This document shows, one piece after another, positions 1 to 11,370 of a stretch of 64,000 bases of DNA. A model generated the notes under the pieces. That model worked only from the letters and a program-made list of their open reading frames with translations. It was not told the DNA's origin and searched no databases. Source of the DNA: Carettochelys insculpta (lineage: Eukaryota > Chordata > Testudines > Carettochelyidae); assembly GCF_033958435.1 (NCBI RefSeq), contig NC_134138.1:179164798-179228797 (forward strand), in the 5' to 3' direction. The first letter of the stretch is position 1, and every line of letters begins with the position of its first letter. Both the position numbers and the translations under genes were made by a program.

Positions 1-999
1 AAGTCAAAAGTACTATTCTTTCAACTGAGTGGACGGTGTTTAAAATCTTCCTCTCACTGTAAACTCTTGAAACTTTAGACAAAGAACATTGTTCCGTAAC
101 TGAAATTATTTCAGTCAAACTTCTGCATAAACCACTCTATTTATGAAGGCTGGGAAGCTGGGAGGAATTTTTACTTGTATTCATTCTTTTTCAATAAAAA
201 GTCCATTGAAGCCTGTGTTTTGAAGAAAACAATCCAACATTAAAGAATTCAATTTATTTTGCAGGCATTAAAAAAAAAAGAAAAAAAAACAGTTCAACTT
301 CTGAGTCTGCAAAACTTGAAAGTACTCTATTATATGCACAAAGAACTACTTATTTCAAAAACAGAAAGTACTTGAGTGTAAATGGAGAATGATGAAGGAA
401 AGTGGCTGCTGAAGTGTAACCAGGCTTAGTATTAAGACTGTCTTGGTTCATTTTTGTATATAAAATGGACATGAAGAAAGCAAGGTGCAGTAAAGTCATG
501 AAATTTGCTCAGAATATGAAATAGAAGCAGCATTTCAGGGAATGATCACTTGTGAGGTAGATGGAATAATATTCAGAATAACCTGGTTATCGCAGATATA
601 GCCTTATGGTACAAGTATCTAAAACAGTTTCCTGTAGAAACAGAAGATCAAAAAGTCAAGGAAAAGGAAATTAAGGCCTGTAGATGCCCATTCAGGCATG
701 TGCCTATTTACAAATATGACTGACAGAATGTAAGAGAGCAGAGTTGACTACTTCTTGCCATTTTTGTAGCATGTAGCTATCAATTTGTTATACTCCTGTA
801 AAAGCAAATTTTGAGTGATGTATTTGGAAAAATTGTTTCCATCGCCAATAAATCCATGCAACCAATTGCATATAATTCTTGATACTATTAGTTACTTCTT
901 ACTTAAGCTAGATGTACATTTACATACATGACTATGGCCATGTCAAACTTGCAGACCAACTGAATTTTTTGGCAGCCTGTGACTAGATGTTAATAAAAC
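1..999. other. AT-rich non-coding stretch
   Basis: I see no gene, RNA or recognisable repeat here. There is a short A-rich run near 268-290. All reading frames are broken by frequent stops. Confidence 0.5.
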
Positions 1000-1400
1000 A
1001 TCTGAGCGTGACCCACCTGGTCACATACCCTTCTCTGGCATGCACGAGTAGCAGAGGCTGGGACAAACACCAGTCCCGGCCCCTGGGCTCACTATGTCTG
1101 GAACGTGTGTATTCAAACTGTAGGGAGTCGAGGGAGCTCATCCAGCCATGGCAGCTCTTCCAGCCTCTCTAGTAGGTCCAGACATGGTAGTAGCCACAGC
1201 AGGTTGAGCTGCAGCAGTGGCCCCAGACAAAGCAAGTCCTCCAGCTGCGGCGGAGGTTCCAGCTGTGGCTGCTCTTCCAACCTTGGCAGAGACTCCAACC
1301 ACGACAGCTCCTCCAGCCTCTCTGGAGGTTCCTCCAGCAGCAGCAGCTCCAGTGAGTTGCCAACATTGACTTTCTTTTAGAGGGATGGAGGGCTTGCAGA
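1000..1400. repeat. GC-rich low-complexity block
   Basis: A GC-rich island in AT-rich DNA, built from imperfect repeats of AGC/TCC-type triplets between about 1125 and 1355. It gives a Ser/Gly-rich reading on + and an Ala/Gly-rich reading on -, the usual sign of low-complexity DNA and not of a protein. No splice or start context supports a gene. It could be the internal minisatellite of a decayed DNA transposon, as seen in two elements further right, but I cannot find terminal repeats around it. Confidence 0.4.
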
Positions 1401-4160
1401 CATCCACTGTTTATGAATTCTGCTAAATTGGTGTCTGCTGAATTGAGGGTTTACTGTATGTGCAGAGAACTGTGGGATATGATACCATATCTATTTTTTG
1501 ATCATGTTGCTAATAACGTCTTGATTTTGACTAGAAAAGTGACATTTGCGGCACTGATACTGTGAAGTGCAACATGCATTTTAAAAAGGAAAGCTGAAAT
1601 TGAATGTAAAGTAAAATTGGCATAAAGTGGGTTCAGGAGTGAAAGTCAGGAAGATAGTGGTACCAACACAAACACGTAAAGTATGAGGAAATAGAATACG
1701 TAAAAAGTTTGTGAATGTCCTGCAGCTAACATGTATCGCATTAAAAATCATTGCGTGTATGCTGTTCTTAAAGTAGGAGTTACAAAAAGAATGGTTTGAC
1801 ATTATTTATTAATGTCTGTCTCATATTCATGTGTACTGCAGCTCTGAATTACTGTGTTTTTTTACACAATTAAAAAAAAACCCACAGCTGTTCTTGCTAT
1901 TTTGTTTGCCAATTCCTGTAGTAACCCTTAATGGGATCTAGAAATCCTTTATTGATGAAATGGAGGGTCAAGCCTCTCCTGCTTGCAGGTAAGCAGCTTG
2001 GCCACAACCACATGAAGCCCCTAGAGCTGGCACTCACAGAAGTGAATATAAGCAAAATAATTAATCTGCCTGAGTCTACAGGCATCCTGAAACTATAGTT
2101 CTGAGATGTGCAGGCTGCTCTATGTATCTCAATGGGGTGTTAAGTTCAAAACCTAGTGCTTTGGGGTAGAAGAGGGGGAGACAAACACCACAACAAAAAA
2201 GATGAATGGGAGTGGAAACAGAGAATACCCCAGATCACCCCAAAATAGATAAGCTAAGTATGAAGTAAATGAAAGTGGCTCACTGAGGAAGAAAAGGTTC
2301 TCCTGACAATGAGCATGAGCCCTAAAGCTGCCACCAACTCTCCCAAATTGGAAGGGGGTCCCCTGCTGTTCCTGACGGAAAGATGTGGCCATAGCGTGAA
2401 CCTGCGCCATGGTGTTAGGGGACCGGACTCTCAGTCAAGCTCTCAAAGAATTTGCTTGAGGCTTCAGCTCAGCAGCCAAAAGCTAGATGCACAAAGCAAG
2501 CATGCCAAGCCACCTGAGTGCTAACTGGAGTTAAATGCCTCCAAGGAGGCGCTCAGTATTCACAACACTCACTGTTCACTAGAAATACTGGGAAAAATTG
2601 TTTCCTTGCGATATTGTTGTCCTATAACCACCCAAATGGGAAAAAGGATCTAGGCCTATGAAAATAAACAAAACAGAAAAAGAAGAAATATCCATCCTCT
2701 GGGGTAGAATTCAAATTGGGTTCAGGAATGAAGATTAAAGTGACTTGTATTATTCATACCTGTCTGCTCACCCTATTAAAGATTTTATTTATTTTAGTAT
2801 GTATAGAGTACAGCTGAATGTTTTAAAATGTTAATCAACAGTGGAAGCATGAAATTGTGTTATTGTAATAGTTAACATATAAGTCTAAGTCTAACTCCTC
2901 TGGAAACTGTAAATCAGGCTTGATGCAATTAAGCTTTCAAGGAAGGAGTATTTAAAACAGATTCATAAAACAAAAATCTAGTGGCATTTTTAAAGCTATT
3001 GCTCCCAGCTTACCTGATGGAGTTTGAACTGTAAAGGCATTGTCAAGCATGAATTTAAAAAAAATCACTCCAGTTACATACCTGATTTTTCTAAGGTCAG
3101 CTTTACTATCAATTTTTTAAAGGAAACATGTTTGAATTTGTTTGGTGAAAATCTGATTGGCAATTTTAAAAGGAAAACAGACAGGCACAGCAATTCCCAT
3201 AGCATCTCTTCTGTTTTATCTACTACAACATTAAGTTTAGATCCTGAAGAAGTATATGCAGTTGAGTAAACTGGTATTTCAGGAGAACCTGAGTATCATG
3301 GACACCTCAGGAATGGAGATCATCTGTAACTCTGAAATGTTCATAAATCTGATCAGAGCTCAATTTGGGCTCCAGATGCAGTAGCTCCCATTCCAGGCCA
3401 GCCTTCAGCAACAGCTGATCTCCTTACTTAGTGCCAGTACTAGTTGGCAAGCTGTCTGCGTGCGTGAAAACAGTGTGTTTCTTCCTGGGTGTGTATGTAA
3501 TAACAGCACATTCCCCACACTTGCATGGGGTAGAATGAAATGCTTGGTGGGCTGTATCCAGACCCCTGGGCTGATTTTGCCAGCCTTGACCTAACACAAC
3601 TGGATACCAACTGATGGCTTTTAAGGTGCCAGCAAAATTCATATGAACATATATAACTGTTTCTATGAAATCCGTGAGCTCTCATAAGAAAATAAAGTTT
3701 GAATGATTGTGGTCTTATTTCATAAGAAAGTGAGAATATGAAAAAAGATGGACTGTTTTTATTTGAACGTTTCTTAACCATTCTAGTTTTATAAGTTTGA
3801 TTGCATCTGGCATCAAGACAAATAAGATATTAAAACTCTGAATATAGCATGCAGAGAAGCTGGCCTTTACTGATTGTCCAGAGTGGAGATCTCTCCCTAA
3901 GAACCATGCATGGAAGAATAAATATAGACAAGAGAAATCTGACCATCTTAGAGAAAAGAATAATGTAGTGATATTAAAAACAAAACAACAAACCACCACT
4001 GAAACAATATACTCCATTTCTTAGCAAGAAAAAATATCCCTTCCACTTAAAAGCTTAATGATCTCTACAGAGGGAGCGCTGAACCAGGCTAGTGTGGAAG
4101 CTAAAACATTACTTTCCATTTCATATTAGCAGCTCAAAGCACATTTATAACCATCTGATT
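1401..4160. other. Non-coding stretch, nothing recognised
   Basis: AT-rich sequence with only short chance reading frames. I recognise no repeat family, exon or RNA gene in it. Confidence 0.4.
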
Positions 4161-4164
4161 AAGC

Positions 4165-4300
4165 CTCAACACCCTGTTAACATATGTGGTATTTTACCAC
4201 ACTTGTTTGGCAGATGGGAAAACTGAGGCACAGAGGACTTGCAGGGATAAATATAAAAGCAGAGCTGTCTGAAATTTCTTGAATTGTGAGTGTGATTAAA
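4165..4300 (-). repeat. MIR-like SINE fragment
   Basis: Around 4215-4235 the sequence reads as the reverse complement of the MIR core, with the familiar run ending in 'aaaactgaggcacagagg'. This corresponds to the 'CCTCTGTGCCTCAGTTT' stretch of MIR. Flanks are too diverged to place ends. Assignment is from memory of the family and only the core is clear. Confidence 0.5.
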
Positions 4301-5673
4301 TTTCAGTTTTTGAAAGTCACTTTTGCATGGAATAAACCTGATTCTTTTCACAAAATTTGTTTGAAAGAGTTTTTAGGCACATCCATTCTTTGTTACTATC
4401 CCACATGCAGATTTGTCAGCAGCTGAATATGATCTAACCCCAGGGAAAGTTTTGTAAAACTAAATTATGAAAACTTCCTCCCTTTGGTTGTGATTTGTCA
4501 AAATTCAGTTTTTCAATAACTTTTTCATTAGTGTTTTAACATTTTACAGTTGTCCACCATCTTCACAAAGATATCACTAAAAAGTAATTGAATGATATGA
4601 ACTAATACATAGCATTCCCTTTGCTCCAGAGTAGCCTCTACTGATGATAGCATAACAGTGAAAAGACTTGCGTGCCATATTATTCTTGAACAAGCACTCA
4701 CAAGGTTGCAAGAGAGTTCAGTTTGACTCCAGCTCAGTAAAGCCTGGTAATATATTCAGATGACTAAACTCTGTAACATACAAATGTGATCTTTCCAGAT
4801 CAGAACTTCCATATATCACTGTTACTCTTTCAAGATGCCTAAAAATGAAAATGAGCAATCTGTTTCAAATTTGTTCCTGGTTAGTACAAAAGAAAAAAAA
4901 AAACAGATCATCTTCAGAGTTAAGAGGCACAGACTCACCTAGTGATAAAATGCAGATACATTCAAGTTAAAATGTATATTTACCTAAATTGGTAAAACAG
5001 GAGAGTCTGACTCCTTTTACAGAAAAATACACACTCATCTGAATTTTTAATACCAAGTTTCTTTTACCTCTAGCCAGCATCCATATGTTGGAGACCAGAA
5101 AGCCTGCTAAAGGACTCTTAATCAGGAAAACAGCAGAAGCTCAGCTGCATGGCTTTCTACAACTAGCTGATTCACCTGAAGCAGAGAGTGCAGGTGCTTT
5201 GCATCAGGCCATGCAAGTCAGTGATAGATTTAGCAGCGGAACATAGGCACTGCCTTTACAAGCCTTTGTGTGATTCCCTTTTAAAGGGAGCAAATGTTTT
5301 AAAGCAAGTTGCATTCACTGGTTTAAAGAGCACATCTGAAATAGTTCGCTACCTCTGCAGCAATTCACTGCTTAATTCCTTTTGAGGAGGTGTGCAGCAC
5401 CTTTTGATGCTTTATAAATGGTCTGCTGGTCCTTCACAGGTCACTTAATAGATAATATTTCAGACTTCTGATTTTCAGTTTGAATTGACAAACACTGATA
5501 AAACACTCCCGAGACAGAGAAAAGGATACTGCTGTATATTCAATAAATAAGAGAGAAACATCTGAACTGTTTACCTGGAACAATAATGAGGACTATGAGA
5601 CAGTGGTCAGTGGGTGATTTCAGAAAAGCATTATCTTGTGGCACATTGGTTGGTCTGAGTAGATCCTTAACAC
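4301..5673. other. Non-coding stretch, nothing recognised
   Basis: No supported gene, RNA or repeat. It ends at the TAA target duplication of the Harbinger relic on its right. Confidence 0.4.
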
Positions 5674-5933
5674 TAAGGCTGTGTCTACACAACACAGAAA
5701 TCTCGAAAGGGGGAATATCGAAAATCTATATCAAACCAAGAGATTTTGAAATAGCGCAGCCACACACACAAAATGGATCGCCGTACCATTCCACTATTTC
5801 AAAAGAGCCCCCTGGCCTTTCAAAAGGGAGTGTCCACAGAGCAACGCGAGCCCTTTCAAAAGAACAAGCCAGGAAACACCACGCATGGGGTCACATGGCC
5901 AACAAGCTCTTTCAGGTCCCACAACCAGTAGTT

Positions 5934-5952
5934 CCCTTAAAGGACCCCTCCC
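5934..5952 (+). promoter_or_regulatory. Harbinger promoter-like motif, relic copy
   Basis: CCCTTAAAGGACCCCTCCC lies 62 bp before the candidate transposase ATG at 6015. It differs by one base (A for G) from the motif before both genes of the intact 5.2-kb element. The TTAAAGG core could serve as a TATA-like element. Function is inferred from position and conservation only. Confidence 0.45.
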
Positions 5953-6014
5953 AAAAAAACACACACCCTGCACACACAGAGCACTGCAGAACAGCAGACA
6001 GCACTGTGGGAACC

Positions 6015-6473
6015 ATGCTCTGGGATAGTCTCTGCCTCCACCAGCACCAGGGCCCAGATGGTCATGGTAATCCTGGTCATGGTGGAAGCCCTGCGGCCCA
6101 CAGACACCCCCCCACTGGGGTCCTGCTGGCCCTGGCCCTGGCCACAGGGCATCTGCTGCACCCTATTCCCTGTCCCCTATGGCATCTCTGGAGCCACCCC
6201 AGCAGTGGGGAATTGTGGGAGAGGCTGGTATTTGGCCAGTGGGACAATGAAAGGTGGCTCCAGAACTTCCAAATGTCGAGGCAGACATTCATGGAGCTGT
6301 GCCCGTGGCGCACACCTGCCTTGCAGCACATGGACACCCGCATGCAGCTCACACTCCCAGTTGACAAACGTCTAGGGATTGAGCTGTGGAAGCTGGCCAT
6401 GCCAGACAGCCACCATTCAGTGGGACACCAATTCGGGGTGGGCAAGGCCACCACTGGAGATGTCCTCCTGGAG
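6015..6473 (+). pseudogene. Harbinger transposase exon 1, exon 2 lost (relic 1)
   Basis: The 153 codons from the ATG at 6015 stay open to a good splice donor (CTGGAG then GTAAGC at 6474). The last ~105 residues align by eye with exon 1 of the intact transposase: LWSHPSSGELWERLVFGQWD, then a helix-turn-helix-like segment ending HQFGVGKATTGDVLLE. The first ~45 residues are Gly/His/Pro-rich and have no counterpart. No DDE-containing exon follows; the downstream sequence runs straight into the tail of the opposite-strand Myb gene. An open exon in a decayed element may just reflect GC-rich codon bias. Non-functional as a transposase. Confidence 0.75.
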
Positions 6474-7189
6474 GTAAGCCAGGCCAGGGCCCCACATCCA
6501 GCCTGAGAATCAGGGAGTAGGTACCTGGGCGGGGAGGCCCTTGCAGGGGAGAAGGACAGGAGGGGGCTCTTCAGGGGACACGGGGGTGCACAACACAATA
6601 GTTTACTGAACATAACTGAACCAACACTCATGTAAATAAACTGCACATGAACAAAAAACAGTGTGGGGTCATCATAACTGGGAGACAGATATGGGGGCAA
6701 ATGGGAGAGAACTATGTACAAAGGGGTTGGGGCATGCCCCTGCAGATGGGGCGACAGGCACAAGTGGGCCTAGTCCTCCATGGGGGTAGAGAGGCGGGAT
6801 CCTCGGCAGGTGTCGGGGCCCCATCCACCCTGGATGCGAGGGCCTCATCATGGCTGGCATGAAGCTGGGATGAAACAGGGGTAGGCTCGAGCAGAGGTGG
6901 GGGGCTCTGCCCTGGCAGGGGAGCCAGCTGGACTGGGAGGGGCTGGGGGTGATGGGATGCTGGGGTGGGCAGAGGATAATGGGGTGCTGGGGACGACTGA
7001 GGGGGGCAGGCTCCCCCAGCCCACACTGGTGATGAGCCAGCAGCCCGGTGTGAGCCGGGCAGCCAGGGAGAGGGTGGCTGGGATAAGGGCAGTGAGTTTG
7101 GGGGGCAGCAGGGGTGGGGATGAGGGTGGAAGAGGGGGCAGGAGGTAGGCCAGAGGGTGAGGTAGTGGGTGGGGCAGCGGGGGGGGGTG

Positions 7190-8310
7190 CAAAATGCTAG
7201 AGGGCCTTGGCTGCCTCACCCCAGACCTCCCTCCACCAGGCCCTGTCCTCCAGCTCCATCAGGAGCCACTCCCACAGGACAGCCAGACGGCAGGACATCG
7301 GATGGCAGTAGTGTCGGCCACCACAGCCTCATCTGGGTCAAAGTGATGACAATGATGGGACCTCCAAGGCTGGGCAGGCGGTGGCTTAGGCGGTGGGGAT
7401 GGGGGTTGGGTGGCGGGGCTAGAGTGCTGGTGGCTGAGATGGGACTGGTCCCACACTCTAAGGATGGGGCTGTGGAGATCCCAGGGGGGCACACATCAGT
7501 GCTGCTGCTCAGCACTCCCCCACGCCTTGCCCCCAACCAGCCCCTGATGTCGCATCTGCTCGTCTGACCCCCCATGGGGGGTCCTGTGTGGCTGCTGGGA
7601 CCACATCCATAGGGATCCTCCTGGCTGTGGTCTGGCCCGCATATCCCTTCCTGCTCAGGAGGTTGGGGCACTGTCCATGGGTGCTGGTGCTAGATGCTGC
7701 CACATCTGGGTCTGGGACGCGGCCAGGGGATGCAGAATGGGGTGCCCCTCACCGGCTGCCTGATCCATCCGTTACCTACCTGGTGGCTCCGTAGAACAGA
7801 TCCGGGTACACTAGTCCTGAGGGAGTCTGGCTGGAAGTACCAGAGCTGACAGAGACGATGAGGAGGCCTTCGTCCTCTGAGCTGCTCCCTGGCTCCACCG
7901 CCCTGGTCCAGCCTGATGGTCCTGGCCAGTTGTGTGGGTCTGCATTGGAGTCTGTCTCAGGGCCAGCCGTGTCAACCACACCTACTGGCTCAGGGGCGTC
8001 CTTCAGGCTGAGGAGCTGGTCCAGCGTGAGATAGTGCAGGCATCTTGGGGTGGCCCTTGCCCCCAGTTGCCTGCTGGTGGTCCCTGACCTGGCTATAGGC
8101 ATGCCTCAGCTCCTTTATTTTGGAACGCGCTTGCTCAGCTGTGTGCTGGGGTGGCCCCACTTCTGCAGTCCCAGTGACAGCTGTTCAAACGCCGCTGTGT
8201 TTAGGGGTCACCCGGTGCTGTGCAACAGCACGGCCTCATCTGCCCAGAGGCTGAGAAGATCTTTAATCTTGGTCTCTGTCCAGGACAGGCCCCTCCTCTT
8301 CTGGCCCTAG
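7190..8310 (-). pseudogene. Myb/SANT-like gene of relic 1, broken
   Basis: On the minus strand near 8300-8220 a reading runs GQKRRGLSWTETKIKDLL then SLWADEAVL, closely matching the start of the Myb/SANT domain in the intact element (RQRGPSWTEAELRDLLGLW). It is cut by stops and frameshifts near 8210 and 8115. It then continues into an acidic/Ser-rich stretch (about 8000-7830, 'SSSEDEGLLIVSVSSG'). Near 7300-7190 a tail contains EDRAWWREVWGEAAKAL, matching the coiled-coil tail EQALAWRRESWGALLD of the intact protein. The role in the family is DNA binding and nuclear import of the transposase; this copy is dead. Confidence 0.7.
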
Positions 8311-8839
8311 TTTGCCTCCAACTACGCTTCAGGCTGTGAGGAGGGGAACTTCTGGGGGTTCCTGAGATTTGGGGAGCTCGCCATCCACCCAGTGGGCTGA
8401 GTGGCACCACTGTCTGTGATCCTGGAGTGTGTGCCAGAGAAAGCTCATGTTTCTGAGGCTCTGGGCATGCTCTCAGCTTCCTGCACAGGGTTTCCAAGGC
8501 CATGCAGCTTTAAGAGGCTGGTCCCAGAGACCATAGAGCCCTGCTGCGGCTTGCTAGAGTGTCTCTGCATTCCCTGAGGCTGCCACCATGGAGGGCCCGC
8601 TATTTTGAAATAGCAGCCCCGCAGCATCTACACATGCCCTATTTTGAAATTCAATTTTGAAAGGGGCTGCTCTTCCTAAAATCAGATGTGAAGAATAGTT
8701 TTGAATTTTGCATCCCTTTTCGCCGAAGACAATTTTGAAAGAGTCCATTATGCATGTGGACGCTCCGCAGCCTCTTTTGAAATTGGGTCCCCTTTCAAAA
8801 TTGACTTTGAAACATGGGGTAAATGTAGGCTCACCCTAA

Positions 8840-9425
8840 GTGTTCCCCGGTGAACTTTAAGGTAGTAGCACTTCAAACAGTACTATGTTAAAGAGCATGA
8901 AGGACTATTATGAAGGTAATTTATATTATATATAATATTCATTACTGTAATGAGTAGTGTATCATGTATATTACTTAGTACAGTACCTACCAAGACGTCT
9001 TCACACACAAACAATATTTGGACAACAACATAAAACTTGAAAATTGCTAAGCGTAAACCTCAAATATTAAATTCATGAACTCCATAAAACCAAAAGTCCA
9101 ATTTATACTTGACCTGAACTAACCCCCGCCATTCATTCAAGAGCAAAATGAAAGTGTTTATTTCAAGATGGAGTACTGGTGTAGCCTTCAACATTTGAGA
9201 CATTGTACAACGATATTTTCTTTTATTTCAGACTTGCAATAACAACTACTAAAAGTGCTCCTGGTCTGTGAAATCTGATTCTACAGAATATTTTGTAATT
9301 GAGGTTTTTCTTTCATTACTTGCCAAACCTCATAAATTATATCGTGTAGCAATTCAGTTTTCAGTAAGTCTTTACTGCACTGGTATATGTTGTTCCATTT
9401 CTAAACCAATCTGCTGTCCACGTTT
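8840..9425. other. AT-rich gap between two Harbinger relics
   Basis: Nothing recognised. This is the flank of relic 1 and possibly the eroded left part of relic 2, whose left terminus I could not find. Confidence 0.4.
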
Positions 9426-9431
9426 ACCTAA

Positions 9432-10690
9432 TTTACTCTGTGGAAGCTCGAATCGCCAGACAACTACCAGTAAGTGGGCAAACAATTTGGAGTGGGCAAA
9501 TCTACAGTGGGGGCTGCTGTCTTCCAGGTAGCCAAGACAATGAGCACTCTTCTGCCATGAAGGCCAGTGACTCTGGGAAATGTATCGGAGGGGTGGCCGT
9601 CTTAGTCTGGATCTGTAACAGCAACGAAGGGTCCTGTGGAACCTTATAGACTAACAGAAAAGTTTTGAGCATGAGCTTTCATGAGCACAGACTCACTTCA
9701 TCAGACGCTGGTCTTGGAAATCTGCAGGGCCAGGTATAAATAAGCCAGAGCAAGGGTGGGGATAATGAGGTTAGCTCAGTCAGCAAGGGTGAGGCTTACT
9801 ACCAGCAGTTGATCTGGAGGTGTGAACACCAAGGGAGGGGAAGCTGCTTCTGTATGTGAATGGCTGGCTAAATACAGAAGCAGCTTCCTCTCCATTGGTG
9901 TTCACACCTCCAGATCAACTGCTGGTAGCAGGCCTCACCCTTGCTGACTGAGCTAACCTCGTTATCCCCACCCTTGCTCTGGCTTATTTATACCTGGCTC
10001 TGCAGATTTCCAAGACCAGCATCTGATGAAGTGAGTCTGTGCTCAAGAAAGCTCATGCTCAAAACTCTTCTGTTAGTCTATAAGGTGCCACAGGACCCTT
10101 CGTTGCTGTCTGGGAAATGTGCAACTCATAGTAAATGGTTTTGCAGTGATGAGGTTCCCTAATTGTGGCAGGGCAATAGATGGAATGTACATCCCTAACT
10201 TGGCACCAGACCACCTTACTACAGAGAATATAAACCAGAAAAGGTATTTCTCAATGGTACTTCACGTGTTGGTAGATCTCAAGGGTCATTTTACCAGAAT
10301 CAATGTGGGATAGTTAGGAAAGGGGCATGATGCGTGCATCATTAGGAACTCTGGTCCATTCAGAAAGCTGTAGAATGTAACTTTCTTCCCAGACTGGAAA
10401 ATTGCCATTGGAGACAGGGAGATGTCAATAATGATCCTGGGAGATTCAGCTTACCTCTTGCTCTCTTGGCTCAGGAAGCCATACACAAGCAGCTTGGGCC
10501 ACAATAAGAAGCATTTCAACTACATGCTGAGCAAGTGCACAACGGTAGTAGAATATGCCTTTGGCCATTTAAAAGCCAAGTTTAGGAACCTCCTGTCTCA
10601 GTTAGACCTCAGCAAAAGCAACATTCCGCTCATGGTGGCAGCCTGGTGTGTGATCCATAACTTATGTGAGAATATCTGGGAATTTTCATG
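9432..10690 (+). pseudogene. Harbinger DDE transposase relic (relic 2), split by a foldback insertion
   Basis: The end of exon 1 is readable at 9433-9540 (WKLESPDNYQ, stop, VGKQFGVGKSTVGAAVFQV), matching WKLATPDSYRSVGQQFGVGK in the intact protein. After the inserted foldback, the DDE part resumes at about 10111: MRFPNCGRAIDGMYIPNLAP (first Asp in AIDG). A frameshifted GHDACIIRNSG follows near 10325 (second Asp). KPYTSSLGHNKKHFNYML then leads to TTVVEYAFGHLKAKF near 10540 (Glu). All three catalytic positions can still be recognised, but stops and frameshifts make it non-functional. Confidence 0.83.
9572..10120. mobile_element. 525-bp foldback (inverted-repeat) SINE-like insertion with 12-bp target duplication
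   Basis: Two 236-bp arms, 9619-9854 and 9873-10108, are near-perfect reverse complements around an 18-bp spacer. The insert (9584-10108) is flanked by a perfect 12-bp direct repeat, TCTGGGAAATGT (9572-9583 and 10109-10120). This belongs to the transposase gene it interrupts. The outer ~130 bp of the left arm resembles the turtle Cry I SINE ('gtggccgtcttagtctgg', then 'cttatagactaac', then 'cacttcatcagac'). The inner part, including a 'ggtataaataag' run, I do not recognise. A 12-bp duplication points to target-primed retrotransposition and not to cut-and-paste. Alternatives are a Penelope-like fragment or a tail-to-tail SINE dimer. Confidence 0.8.
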
Positions 10691-11146
10691 AGCTGTTGGA
10701 GGGCTGAAGCAGATCACCTGGCCACTAATTATGAGCAGCCAGACTCCAGGGAAAGAAGAGCACAACAAGGAGCAATGCTAATCAGGGAAGCTTTGAAAGA
10801 CACCTTTATAATGACCAGACGGTGACATGACAGTCATGTCTGTTGCAGTCAAGGAGTTGCCCCCTGAATGATGTTTGCTGGTCTTTAAACCTTATAAAGC
10901 CCACTGCAACACAAGCAATAAAAACACTGTTTTTGAGAGCTTAATTGTTTTTATTTAGAGAACAAAACATAGCATATAGGAAAGGAGTTCATGGCAGGGA
11001 CTTTGAGGTTGGGTAAGCAAGGGCAAGAGGCATTTTGCTATCACAGGTGGGTGAATGTCAGCCTTCTTCTCTGAGAAGCATTTCCCACCCCCATATTCTG
11101 GAACGCCAAGGATGAAGGATAGGGAACATGAGGAGAGGGCGTGTGG
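10691..11146. other. Relic 2 interior between the two genes
   Basis: No readable gene. It contains an AATAAA at about 10917-10922 that could be the transposase poly(A) signal. Confidence 0.35.
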
Positions 11147-11370
11147 TTCATAGAACCACAGAATCATACAGGTGGAAGGGACCTCAGGAGGTCATCTAGT
11201 CCAGCCACCTGCTCCAAGCAGGATCAAACCCAACTAAGTCATCCCAGCCAGGATCTTTTCAAGCTGGGACTTAAAAACCTTTAGGGATGGAGAATCCACC
11301 ACCTCTCTAGGCATGTATTCCGGTGCTTCACCACCCTCCAGGTGTAGTAGTTTTTCCTAAACATGGGCTT
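11147..11370 (-). mobile_element. CR1 LINE 3' end
   Basis: Reads as the reverse complement of a CR1 tail: 'atagaaccacagaatcatac' followed by 'ggaagggacctcaggaggtc' and 'atctagtccagccacctgct'. These are hallmarks of reptile and bird CR1. It is heavily 5'-truncated and inserted in Harbinger relic 2 between the transposase and Myb relics. Confidence 0.88.

Larger units (their letters stand above)
5677..8836 (+). mobile_element. Harbinger transposon relic 1 (3.2 kb, TAA target duplication)
   Basis: A degenerate two-gene PIF/Harbinger element. The left end starts GGCTGTGTCTACAC. The right end reads on the opposite strand as a decayed version of the same terminus. TAA flanks both sides (5674-5676 and 8837-8839), matching the 3-bp TWA target of this superfamily. 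Inside are transposase exon 1 on + (about 6015-6473) and a broken Myb/SANT-like gene on - (about 8310-7190), the same convergent layout as the intact element at 19792-24955. The part that should hold transposase exon 2 (DDE core) is absent, so the copy is internally deleted and could not move by itself. Base composition is much richer in GC than the flanks. Confidence 0.82.

Noticed and set aside
1105..1407. Ser-rich (+) and Ala/Gly-rich (-) open frames
   Set aside because: Low-complexity triplet-like DNA open on both strands at once; no domain, no exon context.
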